DNA of 64,000 bases, taken from positions 591,501 through 655,500 of the forward strand of contig NW_024104520.1 of NCBI RefSeq assembly GCF_003945595.2. Direction: 5' to 3'. Made by a program: the position numbers and the translations under genes. Of this stretch, positions 35,409-48,200 are shown one piece after another. Every line of letters begins with the position of its first letter. Within the stretch, counting starts at the first letter, position 1. Source of the stretch: Pipra filicauda. Taxonomy: Eukaryota > Chordata > Aves > Passeriformes > Pipridae. The notes beneath the pieces are model-generated. The model saw only the letters and a program-made list of their open reading frames with translations. It made no database searches and was not told where the DNA came from.

Positions 35409-38400
35409 CAGACCTTTCTCTTCTCGGAAGGGCTTGAAGGTTTCCCTAGTGCCAGGAGCCAATCAAATGATCTGCTGTCCTTGGTGCAGCCAGTGGTTAC
35501 TTGGAGAACTTGGGAGCTTGGCGGTCACCCAAGAGGTCTAACCTGCCTGGAGATAAGGTGCTGGGCTCCCAGGGTTGGCAAGAGACCAGAGTGTGGTAAA
35601 AGCTCAATCGCCCCATCAAGCTGGAGGGATGGGAGCTCTGCTTGCTCTGGTAGAAAGGGGAGAAAATGTCTGGGCTGTGCCTGCTGTTCCCCCTTCACCA
35701 GGGTGAATGAGCCTCATTTCTAAGACCTTTTATTTTCTCAGGCTTTTATTTTCTTCATAAAACCATGCTTTCCTCTTTCTCTTGATTTTACCAGTTGCTG
35801 TTCTGTATTGCTTTTTTGAAACTCAGTAGTTCTGTCAGAAGTTTTACATCCCAGTACAAGCATGTTTTGTGTTTCCTAGTAACTGTTTTGGTGAGCAGTG
35901 TGGAGAAGAACATAGGAATTTTCACACAGGCAGCTGTTTTCTGGGTTTTCCTGACATTGGTAATGGCTGGGATTTGGCCCATTGTTTCAAACCCCCAGGC
36001 TGGGACATATGGAAGAAAATCATAGCAGAAGGTTTTTTCCAGAATACCTTTCTCTTTAAGTAACACAAGTGAGGTCAGCTCCCAGACATGATGTTTGTGT
36101 AAGCGAAGACAACCAGCCCAGCTGAGGAGTTTGTACCAGAGATGTCAAGTTAGGCTAGAAGGAGTTTATCTGGACATTTTCAGACTGCTGAACCTTGGGA
36201 AAAAAATTTCCCATGCGAAGTGTTTGAGACTCTTAATCTCAGATGGTACTGCTGGATGTTGATGTTCTTCAGAACATCTGAAACTGCTTGGGGATGGAGA
36301 ATATATCTGCAAATAGCTAGCAGTCATGTTTGTGCTGGGGTTTCAGTTCTTGTAGCAACCACACATGCAAGTGGAGTGTAACTTGTACCAGTGCTGCACA
36401 CAGGAGTTCAACTGGTGCATGTCTTTGGAAAGACCTCACAGTTACATATGTACCTAACTCTACACTATTACAGTGTTTTTAAATATAGGATGGGATTATA
36501 TAAATGAACAACTTTACTCAGCAGTTTTCTGCAAATAATAGCCACTTTATTAAAAAAATTCCAGATCAGCTTACAGCTTAAACCCAGTCTCTGACAACCA
36601 TTTTTAATGAGAAACCTCTACTTTTCAGGGAATGGGACTTGTGCAAAATATTAAAAGATCAAGCCTGTGGTTGACATACTTTTTAAAGATCTTTAAAATT
36701 AGATAGCTCAAATATTCTTGTGGAATGACAGTTTAAACAGCTCTTTGCTCTCATTAGGAAGGTGTCATTTTTTGAGTGTCAGAGCCTCTGACCAAGGTAG
36801 TTTGTAACAGTTGAAGTATTTCTTTACCAGCATAGTTTATAACAGTAGTACCTAAGAAAAATAGCGTATTGGTAGTATATGATCTAACAGTAAGCAAAAA
36901 ATTATTTTGACAGTCTAATTGCCAACCCACTGGCTTTTTCTTGCACAGGCTGAGTCATTAATTTTGCACTTCTTACAACATAGCTAAGCTGGCAAGAGCT
37001 TTAAGCACCATCTGTGCCTGTGCTTACTTAACAGATAGAGTAGAAGCATCAGAAAATTCTGTGAATATAAAAAAAAGCAAAACAAAGTTATTCAGGTGTG
37101 ATTCAAAATATGTAATAGCAGTCCCCATACCCTTTGCCAGTGTGCTTTCCCTCAGTCAGTCTTCGTTACAAACATTTGCAAGAAAATGTAGGTACTTGGT
37201 CCTCATTTTGTCATGAAAGTAAATGACTTGGATGAAGCAGGCTGTAGAATGGCTGTGTTTTTGGTAATTCCAATATAAAAGGTCCTTTAATCCTTCTGCA
37301 GGGGCTGTACTAGCAGCAGAACCACAGCTTGGCCTGGCTGGGGAGACCTGCATCCCCTCTACAAGCTTCCAAGCCCAGGGTGGCTGCCTCCGTGCAGAGG
37401 GGTGCAAAGCAGCTGTCATGCAGGCATAGGTTCACTGGCACAAGGTGCTCATCTGTCACTCAGCCACAATGACAGATGAAGAAAAGCCTGAAGATTGTTC
37501 TTCCTCCACCATCCTCCACCTCCAAAAGGAATTTCTTTGGTTATTTCATCCAGGCATTAAATAGCTTTGCTTTATCATCTTCCCATTACTGCCAAAAGCT
37601 CTGAGTACTCTCGTGTGTCAAAAACCAGCTTTGCTTTTAACTTCAGATAAATAAAATCAAATTATATCATTACAATCATTACAACTTTAAAAAAAAGCTG
37701 AAGACTTATTCATTTTTTTTAAAATAATTTCTCCAGTTGAAAGGAGTTTAGAAAGCTTCTGTGTTTATACAGGTACCTACAATCTCTCCATTGCTTAACT
37801 AAGAATTTTTGTAAATAAATGGAGAAGACATTAATTTCTTCACACACAAAGACTCATGGTGCTGTATGGTTGCAACATCAGCAGGGACAAATTTTTCTGG
37901 CTTCACAAAACAAAGCCATCCATATAAGCCATAGCTTAGAAACCTGGCTGCACTTCATGCTCTTTCTGTTTTCCAGCAAAGATTCATTCCTGGAAACATC
38001 TTGTTCTTGGAATAATCCTGGCAGACAAAGAGACAAAAATGGCCATTTTTTAGCTGCTTTTCTTTGATGGTCTTAGGCTTAGCAGGTTGCTTGTGCTAGT
38101 GTGTACCAGGCCTTCCCCTGAGGGCCTTAGCAGTGGGTGCATTGTTGGTAACTGCAGAGTTTTGAATCCATAATTTTCTTCTGAATTTTTCAGAAGCAAA
38201 ATATATTACTCTTCTCTCAGTTTTTCCCCTTGAAGTCTATGTAAAATTAGAAGCTAATTCACAAATGTAGCTCTTCCATAGTAAAGAACAAAACTCCCTT
38301 TTGAGCAGAACTTGAAACCACATTAATATTGCTGTATTTAATCCCTCAGACCACTTTTGTTAACTAATAAGTAATTTTAAGATAGTTTACTTCAAAACTT

Positions 38401-41400
38401 AAATACTAGGTTATTACAGTGCCTTATTATTATTACAGTTATTATACTGCAGGCTTATATGCAACAGCTAAAATATACTTCTGATCATACTCTGTAGTGA
38501 GCGTATAAGGCTGGCCATGTAATATTAGGTGTCATATAACATAGGTCTCCTAAGCTTTATGGACATAATCTTCCATTTTGCTTATAAATCAATAATAATA
38601 ATGGTGATTTTGGCTTTTAATTTTCTGTGTTCTTCTGTTTGAGAACTAGGACAGCAGATAAATGTATGAGTACCTAAAGGAATCCCAGTTCCATCTCAGA
38701 CTGTGTCTTTTCATAAAGGATTGCATAAGCTGACAAAATACATGCTGTGACCTTCCCTCTGCATTTCTTATTTATAAGGTTTCTAGAGATGCACTCCAAA
38801 TATACATTTCTTATTTAGAAAGAACCATTTTATTCAGAGAGCAAATAATCACTCTGAATATTTGCTTATTCCCAAAATGTGCTTTTGCACATGGGATCAC
38901 AGGACCAGTCTGCTTCTCTACAGCAGTAGCAAAGCAACCTTTTTTGGCTATTAAATAGTTACATCTTCTCTCTGCAAGGGTGCACTTTATACAAAGTTTA
39001 CCATCACAGAACTGCACAGGAGGTGAAGAGACAGTGACAGAGATGGGGTGTACCATGGGCGAAACACACTTTTCCCCATGTAACAAATGCCCGGGAGTAG
39101 TTATGGTACTTGGAGACTTCATGGTGCCCTCCACTCCCAGTGCAAACCCCAGATCCTGGCTCTCCTAGTCACTACTCCCATCTGTGGCTGCGCCTCTGGC
39201 CTGGACAGCATGCTCTGACAGCCAGAGTTTTCTGAACATGCTAAGGAAGCTAAAAGAGAAACATTTTCAGAATAGCACAGTGGGATGATCACAGACACAC
39301 AGCTCCAGTACATCATCAACTGCCCCAAGTGATGCCCCTGTCTCCTACATTTTGTATGGGATTCTATGCATTTTCTTCCCCTCCAAACAGGGGTTAAAAA
39401 ATGGCCAGTACAAGACAAATTAAATCATCTCTCTAATTACTTCTGGAAAGCCAAACTCCTCCTCTGACACTTTAAAGCTTTAGCTCCAGCTGTGTCCTGG
39501 CATATCTCCTCTGTCCTGGTTTCCCTATGCACTCTCTGATTGTTATTTACACCATTAACTAAAGGTTGTCCCCCAGAAGAGGTGATGCCACACGCCAGTG
39601 CAGCATCCCATGTGTGAGCTGCAGCTCAGCAGCCTCCTGTCTCCCCGCCATTTGTGCTTCTGGTCTCCGCCGGGGATGACTCCAGTTCTGTTTATCCCTG
39701 CAATTCAACACAGACTTGTTTTCTGTCTAGTAGCTATGAGTTTCCCGAGATTACTCCCAGCTATGGGAATTGTCCCAAAGCATCTCTGCTGTTGTGACTG
39801 CCTTAGCCAGCATCTCTTTGAAATGCAGGCTCCAGGTGATTGACTTCCAAGTAAGAGGACCTGAATGGGTTTAGACAGATTAACATTCTAGCAGTAAGTG
39901 GCAGTCATTCCAAGGAGCTAAATCAAATTCTCAAGTGCTCATTAGCAGCAGGGGGAAAAAAAAATTAAGGTAAAACCCCCTAGTTTGAGAACATAGAATG
40001 AGCACATAATTGAGAGATTTGGTGAAAGCTGTTTTTTCGTTAGAGTTTTTCATTGATGACCATCTCCCTAAAACACCAGGTCGTGGGGTGCTGCTGCATG
40101 GTGTTTGTTTATAATGCAAAGTACGAAGGTGCAGTTGACCCAGGTTCACTTAAAGTTTAGAATTAGACCGGTAAAGTTTGGCTGGCAAGATGTGTGTTAG
40201 CAATGCCATACTTCAGTGGCAGGGGGAAAACTTACACAGCGGCCATTTGCTGTCCAGTCTTGGAAGGACTGCTCTGCACCCTAAAAAACAAAATACAAGT
40301 CTACTGTGATGAGTTCACTCAGGTTATCCAGGGCACTGCGTGTGCTAGTAATAATTTGTCTGTTTGGAGTGTCCTAAGAGGATATAAATCGTTGTGTGGA
40401 GGAGGTAAGGAGGACGTTCACCACTTAGCAATCCGGATGAGAAACACTGCTGTGTCTCAGGGCGTGCAGGGTCAGTGGCTTCACCGCAGGTTCAGAAAGG
40501 TACAGCCCGCCTTTCTCACTGACACCAGCCATTGCCGAACAACATGCTGAGGAGGACGGCACAAGGTGGCCGTGCAGCAGCCGCCTCTTGCACGACCGTC
40601 CTGTGTCCCCCTCCTCTGGCAGCGTGACTAGCCAGCCCTCGAATGCTCCCCTCCCCGCGCTGTCCTCTTCGCTCATTTCAGACTTAGGAGCAAGGGTGAA
40701 ACGCGGGTCTGAATCTTACTAGTGAATAGAGTAGTTTACATTAATACAAAATATTTACAGTTTTTTCTCAATCTTGTTTTCCTAGAGTTCTACAAATCGT
40801 GCAAACAGATTTTTTCAGTTTAGGCAATTGCACTGCAGAACTTCACCTGTTGTCACTAAAAGCATAATAAAAGGCATAAATAGGAAAAATTTGAAATTAT
40901 TAACAATTAGTCCCATAAAAGTAAAATCAGCTCTACCCGAGTGCAGAGTGAAGTCCCAGTTTACCGTTCACATTTCAGAAACAGCAGAGGCAAATCCAGC
41001 CCCAGCTTCCCTTGCCATTTGATTTACTCAGAGAAATATTTTCATTGCTGTTTCACAGCACTAATGAGTTTAAAACCCAGTGGGTTCACAGCAGCTCAGC
41101 AGCAGTGAGAGTACAACACTGAGCTGTCCCCTGCTACAGACTCGCCTTGGAGGGAAACCCAAAAGCACCTTACAGGCTTGAATGCTTGAAGAAAAGTTGT
41201 CTAAGGGTTTGGTTTAAATCAGGCACTCACACCTGACTTTCTGCACATCAGAGCTCCTCCCTGCTGCTGGTTCATGCTGCTCCATTCCCTGCACTCTTTA
41301 CCTTCCCTGCACAATAGTGCTTTTTAAGTGAAGCTCTCCCTTGGCACAGGAGCATCCCTGATGGAAAGTGCCTGGGTGTTCTAGCAACAGAGTCAGCATG

Positions 41401-42711
41401 AAGCTTAGAGATGGACAGTTAAAACATTCCTTTGACCAGCATCCACATTTTTCGGTGCCTTTTAGAAAGCTGCTTTCACTGGGAAAAGAAACAGCAGTGA
41501 AGAGTTCGAGACGTCAGGAAACGCTTTTGCTGACTTGGTGCAAAGAAAATATTTTTCTTATCCAAAACGTCAGAAGAAGCTGAATAAGTTACTTGACCTT
41601 CCTTCCTTTCCTCTTCTCGCCCTCTAGGCCTTCTGCCTCTACAAAGGACATTTCTTCAGCCATTTGCCATCCTGTCTAGCACATTTATTCATTATTTGTT
41701 ACTTTGCATAGTCAGCTCCTTGGACTATTCAAAATGTGAACACCTCATGGTTTGGCTCCTGCCTCACACCAATAGGCATGGAAAAGTCTTCTGCTTGGAT
41801 CCATCACACGCACATGGTAACTATAGGTTTTTGCAGAAACAGAAGCTGAAAGGATAGCAAGTGGCTTTTCTTTCTGTGATTCTGAATCTCTCTGCTATAG
41901 TTTTGATACTTTACAAGTCCATTATGCTTGAAAGTGCTGCATTACTGCAAAAATTCCTGCAGGAATTTGAGAGATTTTGCTAGGAAATGTCATGCATTGC
42001 TCCCATGATCACTATTACAAACTATGATTCTAATTAAAAGGAACACAAGTCACAAAAATTACCTTTGTGTTCAGAATCCTGTCTCTTTGCTAGTGTAAAT
42101 TATTATTTACTTCCCTTCTCTTCTGAATTTTTTTGATATCCTCTAAGCCAACACACGTAAGGAACAGAGAGGTGGATCTTTTTCCTACAGTATCATGCAT
42201 CGGGACAGTAGAGTCCCCATTGCAAACACTATGGGCACAACATGGTCTCCAGGCTCATAATTAACAGTGATTATTAATGGCAATGCATCTGTCAGAAATA
42301 GTGTGGGAGTAACTGATCATCCCTTTAGGAAGGGGGACACACAGTATGACATCTCAAAGCCTCTTCTATTATTGTGACTGTGACAACATGAGGACAAAAG
42401 GTGCCCAGCTTGTTTTTCAAGTAGCCAGGTGTTTGCAGGGCTGCAGCCAACAGGTAGGAAAAAAGGATCCTTCCATCTGCAAGCAGAACTCGTTGATAGG
42501 TGTGCAAAATTCTCCTGCCATGTAAAATTTTCAGGAATATTTGACTATTTTCTTCCAATTATTACCACAATTGTACTAGGATGCTAGCTGCTAATGGCAG
42601 GTTCTCTGTTCAGAATTATGCTTTTTGTGATAGCTGTAATTTATGGAAACGGAGCCTGGAAAATGGAGCCTGGATTGTGGTAGGTGTCCTCCTACCTTGT
42701 TAGTTTAGAGA
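35409..42711. other. Gene-poor DNA, nothing assigned
   Basis: Open frames reach at most 118 codons and look like chance. A slightly GC-richer stretch at 40.5-40.68 kb ends in a pyrimidine-rich acceptor-like CATTTCAG, but no matching donor makes it a credible exon. Confidence 0.4.
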
Positions 42712-42774
42712 ATTCAACCCAATCAACTTTCTTAGTATTCAACCCAACGAACTTTCTTAGTATTCAACCCAACT
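42712..42774 (+). repeat. 25-bp minisatellite, 2.5 copies
   Basis: The unit ATTCAACCCAATCAACTTTC + TTAGT occurs at 42712-42736. It recurs at 42737-42761 with one two-base difference (CAATC to CAACG) and as a 13-base partial copy at 42762-42774. Confidence 0.92.
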
Positions 42775-43440
42775 ATGTGTAGTAAAACTACTGTTTTCTT
42801 ATGTGCTTCAGTGTATACAAGTTTATATTAAAGAAGAATGGAAACATCACATCTCAGATATTGAGATTTTTGTAAAGCCATTGTCATCATTGCTCTTCTT
42901 TCTATCTTCCACAAGAAAACTAAGAACAAGAGTAAACTTGAATGAAAATTTCAGTGTTTTAGTAAAGATCCTTGCCTTGAAAGGGGAAAAATATTTCACC
43001 TGGTGAAACTTTTCATGGTGCTGATGTAAAGAGAGGTGTGATGGCATGAAGCTGGTGCCACTGCAGTAGCTTGTGTGCATGAATGGGTTTGTTCCCAGGT
43101 GGTGGCTGTTCCTCAATAGCTACACATTTCCTCCCCGCTGCCTTCAGTAGCACCACGCTGGTAGCTCAGGGGCTATTTATGCTGAGTTAGATGACTTGAC
43201 CTGAACAACATTTTGGGAGTGCTTACATAACTTTTCTCTGTTGATTCAACTTCAGCTTGTACTAATGAAGTGGTAGCAGATGGGAGGGAACAGGGTTAGA
43301 GCCTTATAGGGTTTTGCATGGTGTCTGCCTGAAACCTTTACACAGTAGGCTTAAAGCCTACTTCTAGTTTTCTGTACTTGCTGCTGCACGCTGGGTAGAA
43401 TCTATTATTTTTGCTACCTGCAATTTTAAGTGGCAAATTT
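42775..43440. other. Intergenic DNA, nothing assigned
   Basis: No gene or repeat recognised. Confidence 0.4.
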
Positions 43441-43548
43441 TGGGAAAAGGAAGGAAAGAAGGAAGGGAGGGTGGGAGGGAGGGAGAGAGGGAAGGAAGGA
43501 AGGAAGGAAGGAAGGAAGGAAGGAAAGAAAGAAAGAAGGAAAGAAGGA

Positions 43549-43592
<44 letters not shown>

Positions 43593-43737
43593 GAAAGAAA
43601 GAAAAAGAAAGAAAGAAAGAAAAAGAAAGAAAGAAAGAAAAAGAAAGAAAGAAAGAAAAAGAAAGAAAGAAAAAGAAAGAAAGGAAAGAAAGAAAGAAAG
43701 AAAGAAAAAGAAAGAAGGAAAGAAAGAAAGAAAGAAA

Positions 43738-43779
<42 letters not shown>

Positions 43780-43840
43780 AAGAAAGAAAGAAAGAAAGAA
43801 AGAAAAAGAAAGAAGGAAAGAAAGAAAGAAAGAAAGAAAG

Positions 43841-43871
<31 letters not shown>

Positions 43872-43874
43872 AAA
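43441..43874 (+). repeat. GGAA/GAAA homopurine microsatellite, about 430 bp
   Basis: The tract starts as GGAAA/GGGAGGGA, passes through a pure GGAA run (43490-43523) and then becomes GAAA with regular GAAAAAG and GGAAA interruptions. One strand is essentially all purine; the exceptions are a few T in the first ~35 bases and one C near 43772. Long Lys/Glu/Arg and Phe/Leu/Ser frames here are artefacts of the repeat. Confidence 0.97.
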
Positions 43875-45011
43875 ATGTAGTAAATATTATGGAAGTAGAA
43901 GAGAAAAGAAAAAAACAACAACAAAGCAAACCCACAAAAGCACCTTTGCCATTGCAGTAGAAAGTTCTGCTAAAAACACAGTCCTGTCAGCATTGGCCTG
44001 AGGGAAGGTGCTGCTGACTCTGTGCATCGTGTTCGTCTCTGTCTCTCCTGCTTAAAACAATTCTGTCTATAATGCCAGTAGATATTTTGGCTTTGTCAAG
44101 GTAATTATTAGCAAACCACTAATTACTAAGCTAATAGAATTTTAAAGCCCCCACAATTAATGCCTGTGAAATTCATATAAACTCTCTACTTTTGTAGGAG
44201 CAGGGATGGCAGTCTCATTACACAGCACAGAAGGTGGCTGACTTCCAAGCAGTGTAAGTCATCGGATCTGTGGCAACTTGTACTTCTTACTTCTCTTGGG
44301 AAGAGACTATTTTAGGGCATACAGATTTATTTGACCTTCTCTTACTAAGACCAGACTAAGCCATTCGTTTTTCTTCTAATTAATCAACCTGCCAAATATT
44401 TCATATGAGGACAAAACCGACAGAGGAGATAATGTTTATTATGATCACTAATGTAGCTTATCTTACTGTATATCTGGAAGGGCTTGGCCTTGGATCAGCA
44501 TCTTGTTATGCTAAGCGCTGCCAAATGTGGATCACATCCCATGTTTTTCCCCACAGAAGTTTTCATCTGAATAGACTTTTTCAACAGGTCTTCCTCAGCA
44601 TAGAGTACACTTGGACTGGAAAGCTAAAACAGCAAGAGTTACCTTTTTTGTTATTAGCTATTACTTATACTATATATATTTTTTACTTATTCTATATGTA
44701 TTTTAAGGAATTACTTAAAAAATTAATTTGATCTCATGGAGGTTGGTTTGTGACATCTGTCACCCATTATTGAATGAACTCCTGTACCAGAGTGGGTATT
44801 AGAAATAAGAGCAGTTTCCAAATTTGAGTATTAATGCAGAGCTTTGCTGAAAGCCAAGGCAAATGCAAAGGTAACCATAATTTCCTGCTGAACTTTGAGC
44901 ATATGTCCTTCTAGGTTAGAAGGTCAAGAACATGAAAACTGAACATTTTTACAAAAAAGTGTTATGTAAAAGTGTTACTTAAAGTGTTTTTTAAAAGAGT
45001 TTTAAACTGAA
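43875..45011. other. Intergenic DNA, nothing assigned
   Basis: A 108-codon open frame at 44405-44731 has no recognisable domain. No transposon was seen. Confidence 0.4.
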
Positions 45012-45225
45012 GGAGGGTAGATTTAGACTAGATTCGAGGAAGAAACTCCTCACAATGAGAGAGCTGAGGCACTGGAACATATTGCCCAGAGAAGTTCTGG
45101 ATGACACATCCTGGAGCAACCTGGTCTGGTGGAAGATGTCCCTGCCCATGGAAAGGGGTTGGAATTATATGATCTTTAAGTTCCTTTCCAACCCAAATCA
45201 TTCTATAATACCATGATTATTCATG
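45012..45225 (+). mobile_element. CR1 3'-end fragment, internally deleted
   Basis: This is a typical avian CR1 3' end in plus orientation: GGAGGGTAGATTTAGACTAG, AGGAAGAAACTCCTCAC, GAGGCACTGGAACATATTGC, CCCTGCCCATGG, GGTTGGAATTATATGATCTT, TTCCTTTCCAACCC, then ATTCTATAATACCATGATTA in place of the short terminal repeats. About 35 bases expected between CATCCTGGA and GCAACCTGG (the GTTCAAGGCC region) are missing. It is non-coding and 5'-truncated. Confidence 0.93.
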
Positions 45226-48200
45226 GGTGGGTAGGTAGACTGGAGACAACTGAGGGCTCAGAAGCTGCTTGCTAACACGGAGAACAGAGAAGTGTACAGC
45301 AGTGCAGGTGAACAGTCCTACTGAAAGCCTGCAGAGGAGACTTCTAGTTTAGAGTCATCTGTTGCTGCAAATAAACAATTTCATTATTATTTGATTTCTT
45401 CTGTGTCCAAGAAATCACGTGCTTAAATATTTTTGTAAATAGTCTGAATTGCAATAATTTTTCCTGGTTTTGTTGGGGGGGGGAAAAAGCGCTCTTTTTA
45501 ATTTTACCTAGCTATATGTCAAAAGGAATATCAGTGTTTATTAACATAAGGCTTATGTGGGACAGAGATCTTGCATATCTGGGTGACCTTCCTGTTTGAT
45601 GGGTTTCTTTTCTGCATTATAGTCCCACAGTCTGTGTCTCGTGTCCTGCTGGAGTATTTCTGTCCATTGGAGGGTGGAGGGGGTTCAGCTCTCACCATTA
45701 CTTTTGAGTTCCTGAATCATTTGAGTACATTTTTTTCTGCTAACCACCCATGACTATTATGGGATGTGTGTGAGCACCCCCTCTCTCCCACAGTCACAAA
45801 CCTTCCTAGTTGCCCCCCTGACCTCTACAGAAGCTCACACCCAGTCAAGCACTCAAGTGCCTACATGTACTGTAGTGATATCTGATGTTGTCTCAGTGGC
45901 CACTCAGACCTTGCTTCTTTTGTGTGCTAAGAGAGAGAAGCTATGCATATAGGCAACTTCTTTTCTTCCCCCTCCTCCCCCTGACCCCTTTTAGAATTAG
46001 TAAATAGCTGAATTCTACTTGGCTTGATTTTTATTCTGTTCTTAGGGCTTGCTTTGGTACATAACGATAATTTCCTGCTGAACTGCTTCTGCTGCACTTT
46101 GCCTGTTTCACTTCCCTTCCAAGACAAGTGACTGCAGAGTAAATACCAGACCAGCACTGTGTGACTCCTAGGCAGGGTTAAATCTGACCACATAGCCTTG
46201 TGACTTTACCCAGCTTCTGATTTCACCAGCGATGGCTTCCAATATTTAGCTAAAGAAATATGTTTGCTATGAAATGAGAGCCCAAGTTTTCACCTGTGAA
46301 TTCTCAGCCGTCCGCAAAGCAGAGCATGTCTCCAAGATCTCCTGTGCAAACTATCTGCTCTTCTGATCTGAGAAATTGTGAGAGGAGAGTAATACTACAT
46401 TGAGAGGGTTTTGCCCTAGCATTGCCAGGTCCTCATTTTATTATGAGGACTGAAAACCCACTTTGTATATGTGAGAGAGCTTAGCATAATAATAACAGAA
46501 ATTACATTACTATATTATTTCTGTGCTGGAGGCAGTGCTGCCTGTGGGTCTGTGAAAGTGTGGAGCTCTCTTCCCTCCAAAGTTTTAATAAAATCAAGAG
46601 AGAAAAAGAGCAGCAGCTTGTTGCAGCACTCTGTGAGTTGTGGGTTTGGTTGGAGGGTTATGTAAGGGCATGTTTACATACAGCCAAGGTGCATGATGCA
46701 GACAGCCCTGAACTAAAACACCTCAATCTACCTCTCTGGCTCCAGGAACCCCCAAAGAGTATTTTCTAGCCAAACGCAGCAGGAGCACGTGGCATACATA
46801 CCAGACATGCCCGCTGCCCTGAGTAAAGGGCTTACATCAAAGATGAAATAGAGCTGCTGCTATCAAAGAGGGGCGTAGCTGTGCCATCCCCACCCTGGGG
46901 CTGCTGGGGGCAGACACCCTGGCAGCTCGAAGGCCCTGGGCAAGGGGAGCAGCCCTGGAGCCACTGTGGCTGCATCTCTGTGACTGGGGGCTCTTGCACA
47001 CAGCAAATGCAAACCTAAAATCAAAAGACTTCTTTGTACCCAGCTCGCACAGGCGTAACTGGCTACACAGTGACTGAGAGCTGGGACTTGGAGGTGGAGG
47101 AGAGTTCTTGCTGTGAGATGAAGGGCAAAGAGAAGACAGCTGCTGCAGCACAGCCAGGCAGGCTGCATAGCTTCTGCCAGTGCCAGGTGAGGGCACACCT
47201 CCAGGCATGTCATCCCCATCCCAAAACACAGCACTGAGAGTCTCTCACTGCTCTCACAACAGACAGCCTTAATGAGGGACTCAAGGAAAAGGCACCAGTG
47301 GCTTTACCTGCTTCTTTTTGTTTGGAAATTGTATTGGGTGTGAGGACAGCCTGGAAGAATGCATGAGGTTACTTGCAGAAAAGAAGTATTACTATGACCT
47401 GGGCTGGTGTTGATGGAGTCATGGCTAGGCAGAGGCAAAGATGGAGACAAGAATGAGAAGAGCTGAGACATTACCAGTTTAAATGAAGGCTTGAATCTGA
47501 AATGTGTGTAGATAAAAGAAGCAGCTCTTGGGAGGGCTAGGACAGTCAAACCACTAAGTGGGAAAGCAAGAGGTACAGACTGGGAGGAGATGATGGGGAC
47601 TGAGGGAAGCCACAGTGACTGGGGTTGTAAACAGACTGCATAGAAGTATCAGACAGAAAACAGAGCAGATGAGAAAATATGAGAGATCAGCTCCACACAA
47701 GACCTATCTGGAGGAGAAGGTCCTGTGTTACCAACTAAGCATATTGAGATCTTTTACATAGAAAGGGCACGATTTTACAGATTACTATCAGAAATGTTCA
47801 CTCTCCAAGCTTCAATTTTAACTAGGAAAAATCCACCACTGTCTGATGACTGACTTAATTAGAGACTCTTTGCTCACTGAATTATATTAAAATATTTAAC
47901 TTGTACTAGGAAACATTCTGTGTTAGAAAACCAAGTTGAATTAGAGGCTTTTTAACTTTTTGTAAAAGTAAGAAATATTCTACTTCTCCAGTTAGTTTTC
48001 TGATAAATAGACATCCATTCTTGAGTAACACACGCTCACTTGCATTTTTTATAGTTTTCCCATTAGAGAAAGAGAGAGAAAAAAGTTTTTTCATAGTCTC
48101 CTGAATGAAATGCAGTCACCAAACTTTCAACATGCAGTTTCTTGCTGCAGTAAAGTCAGCTCTTGGCAGTAGTGATAAACTGCACAATAGGTATTGCACA

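Noticed and set aside
43364..44001. Long Lys/Glu/Arg-rich (plus) and Phe/Leu/Ser-rich (minus) open frames
   Set aside because: They are pure products of the GAAA/GGAA microsatellite.
46837..47234. Two overlapping minus-strand frames of 123-130 codons
   Set aside because: GC-rich but CpG-poor stretch, with several frames open at once and no domain; judged non-coding.
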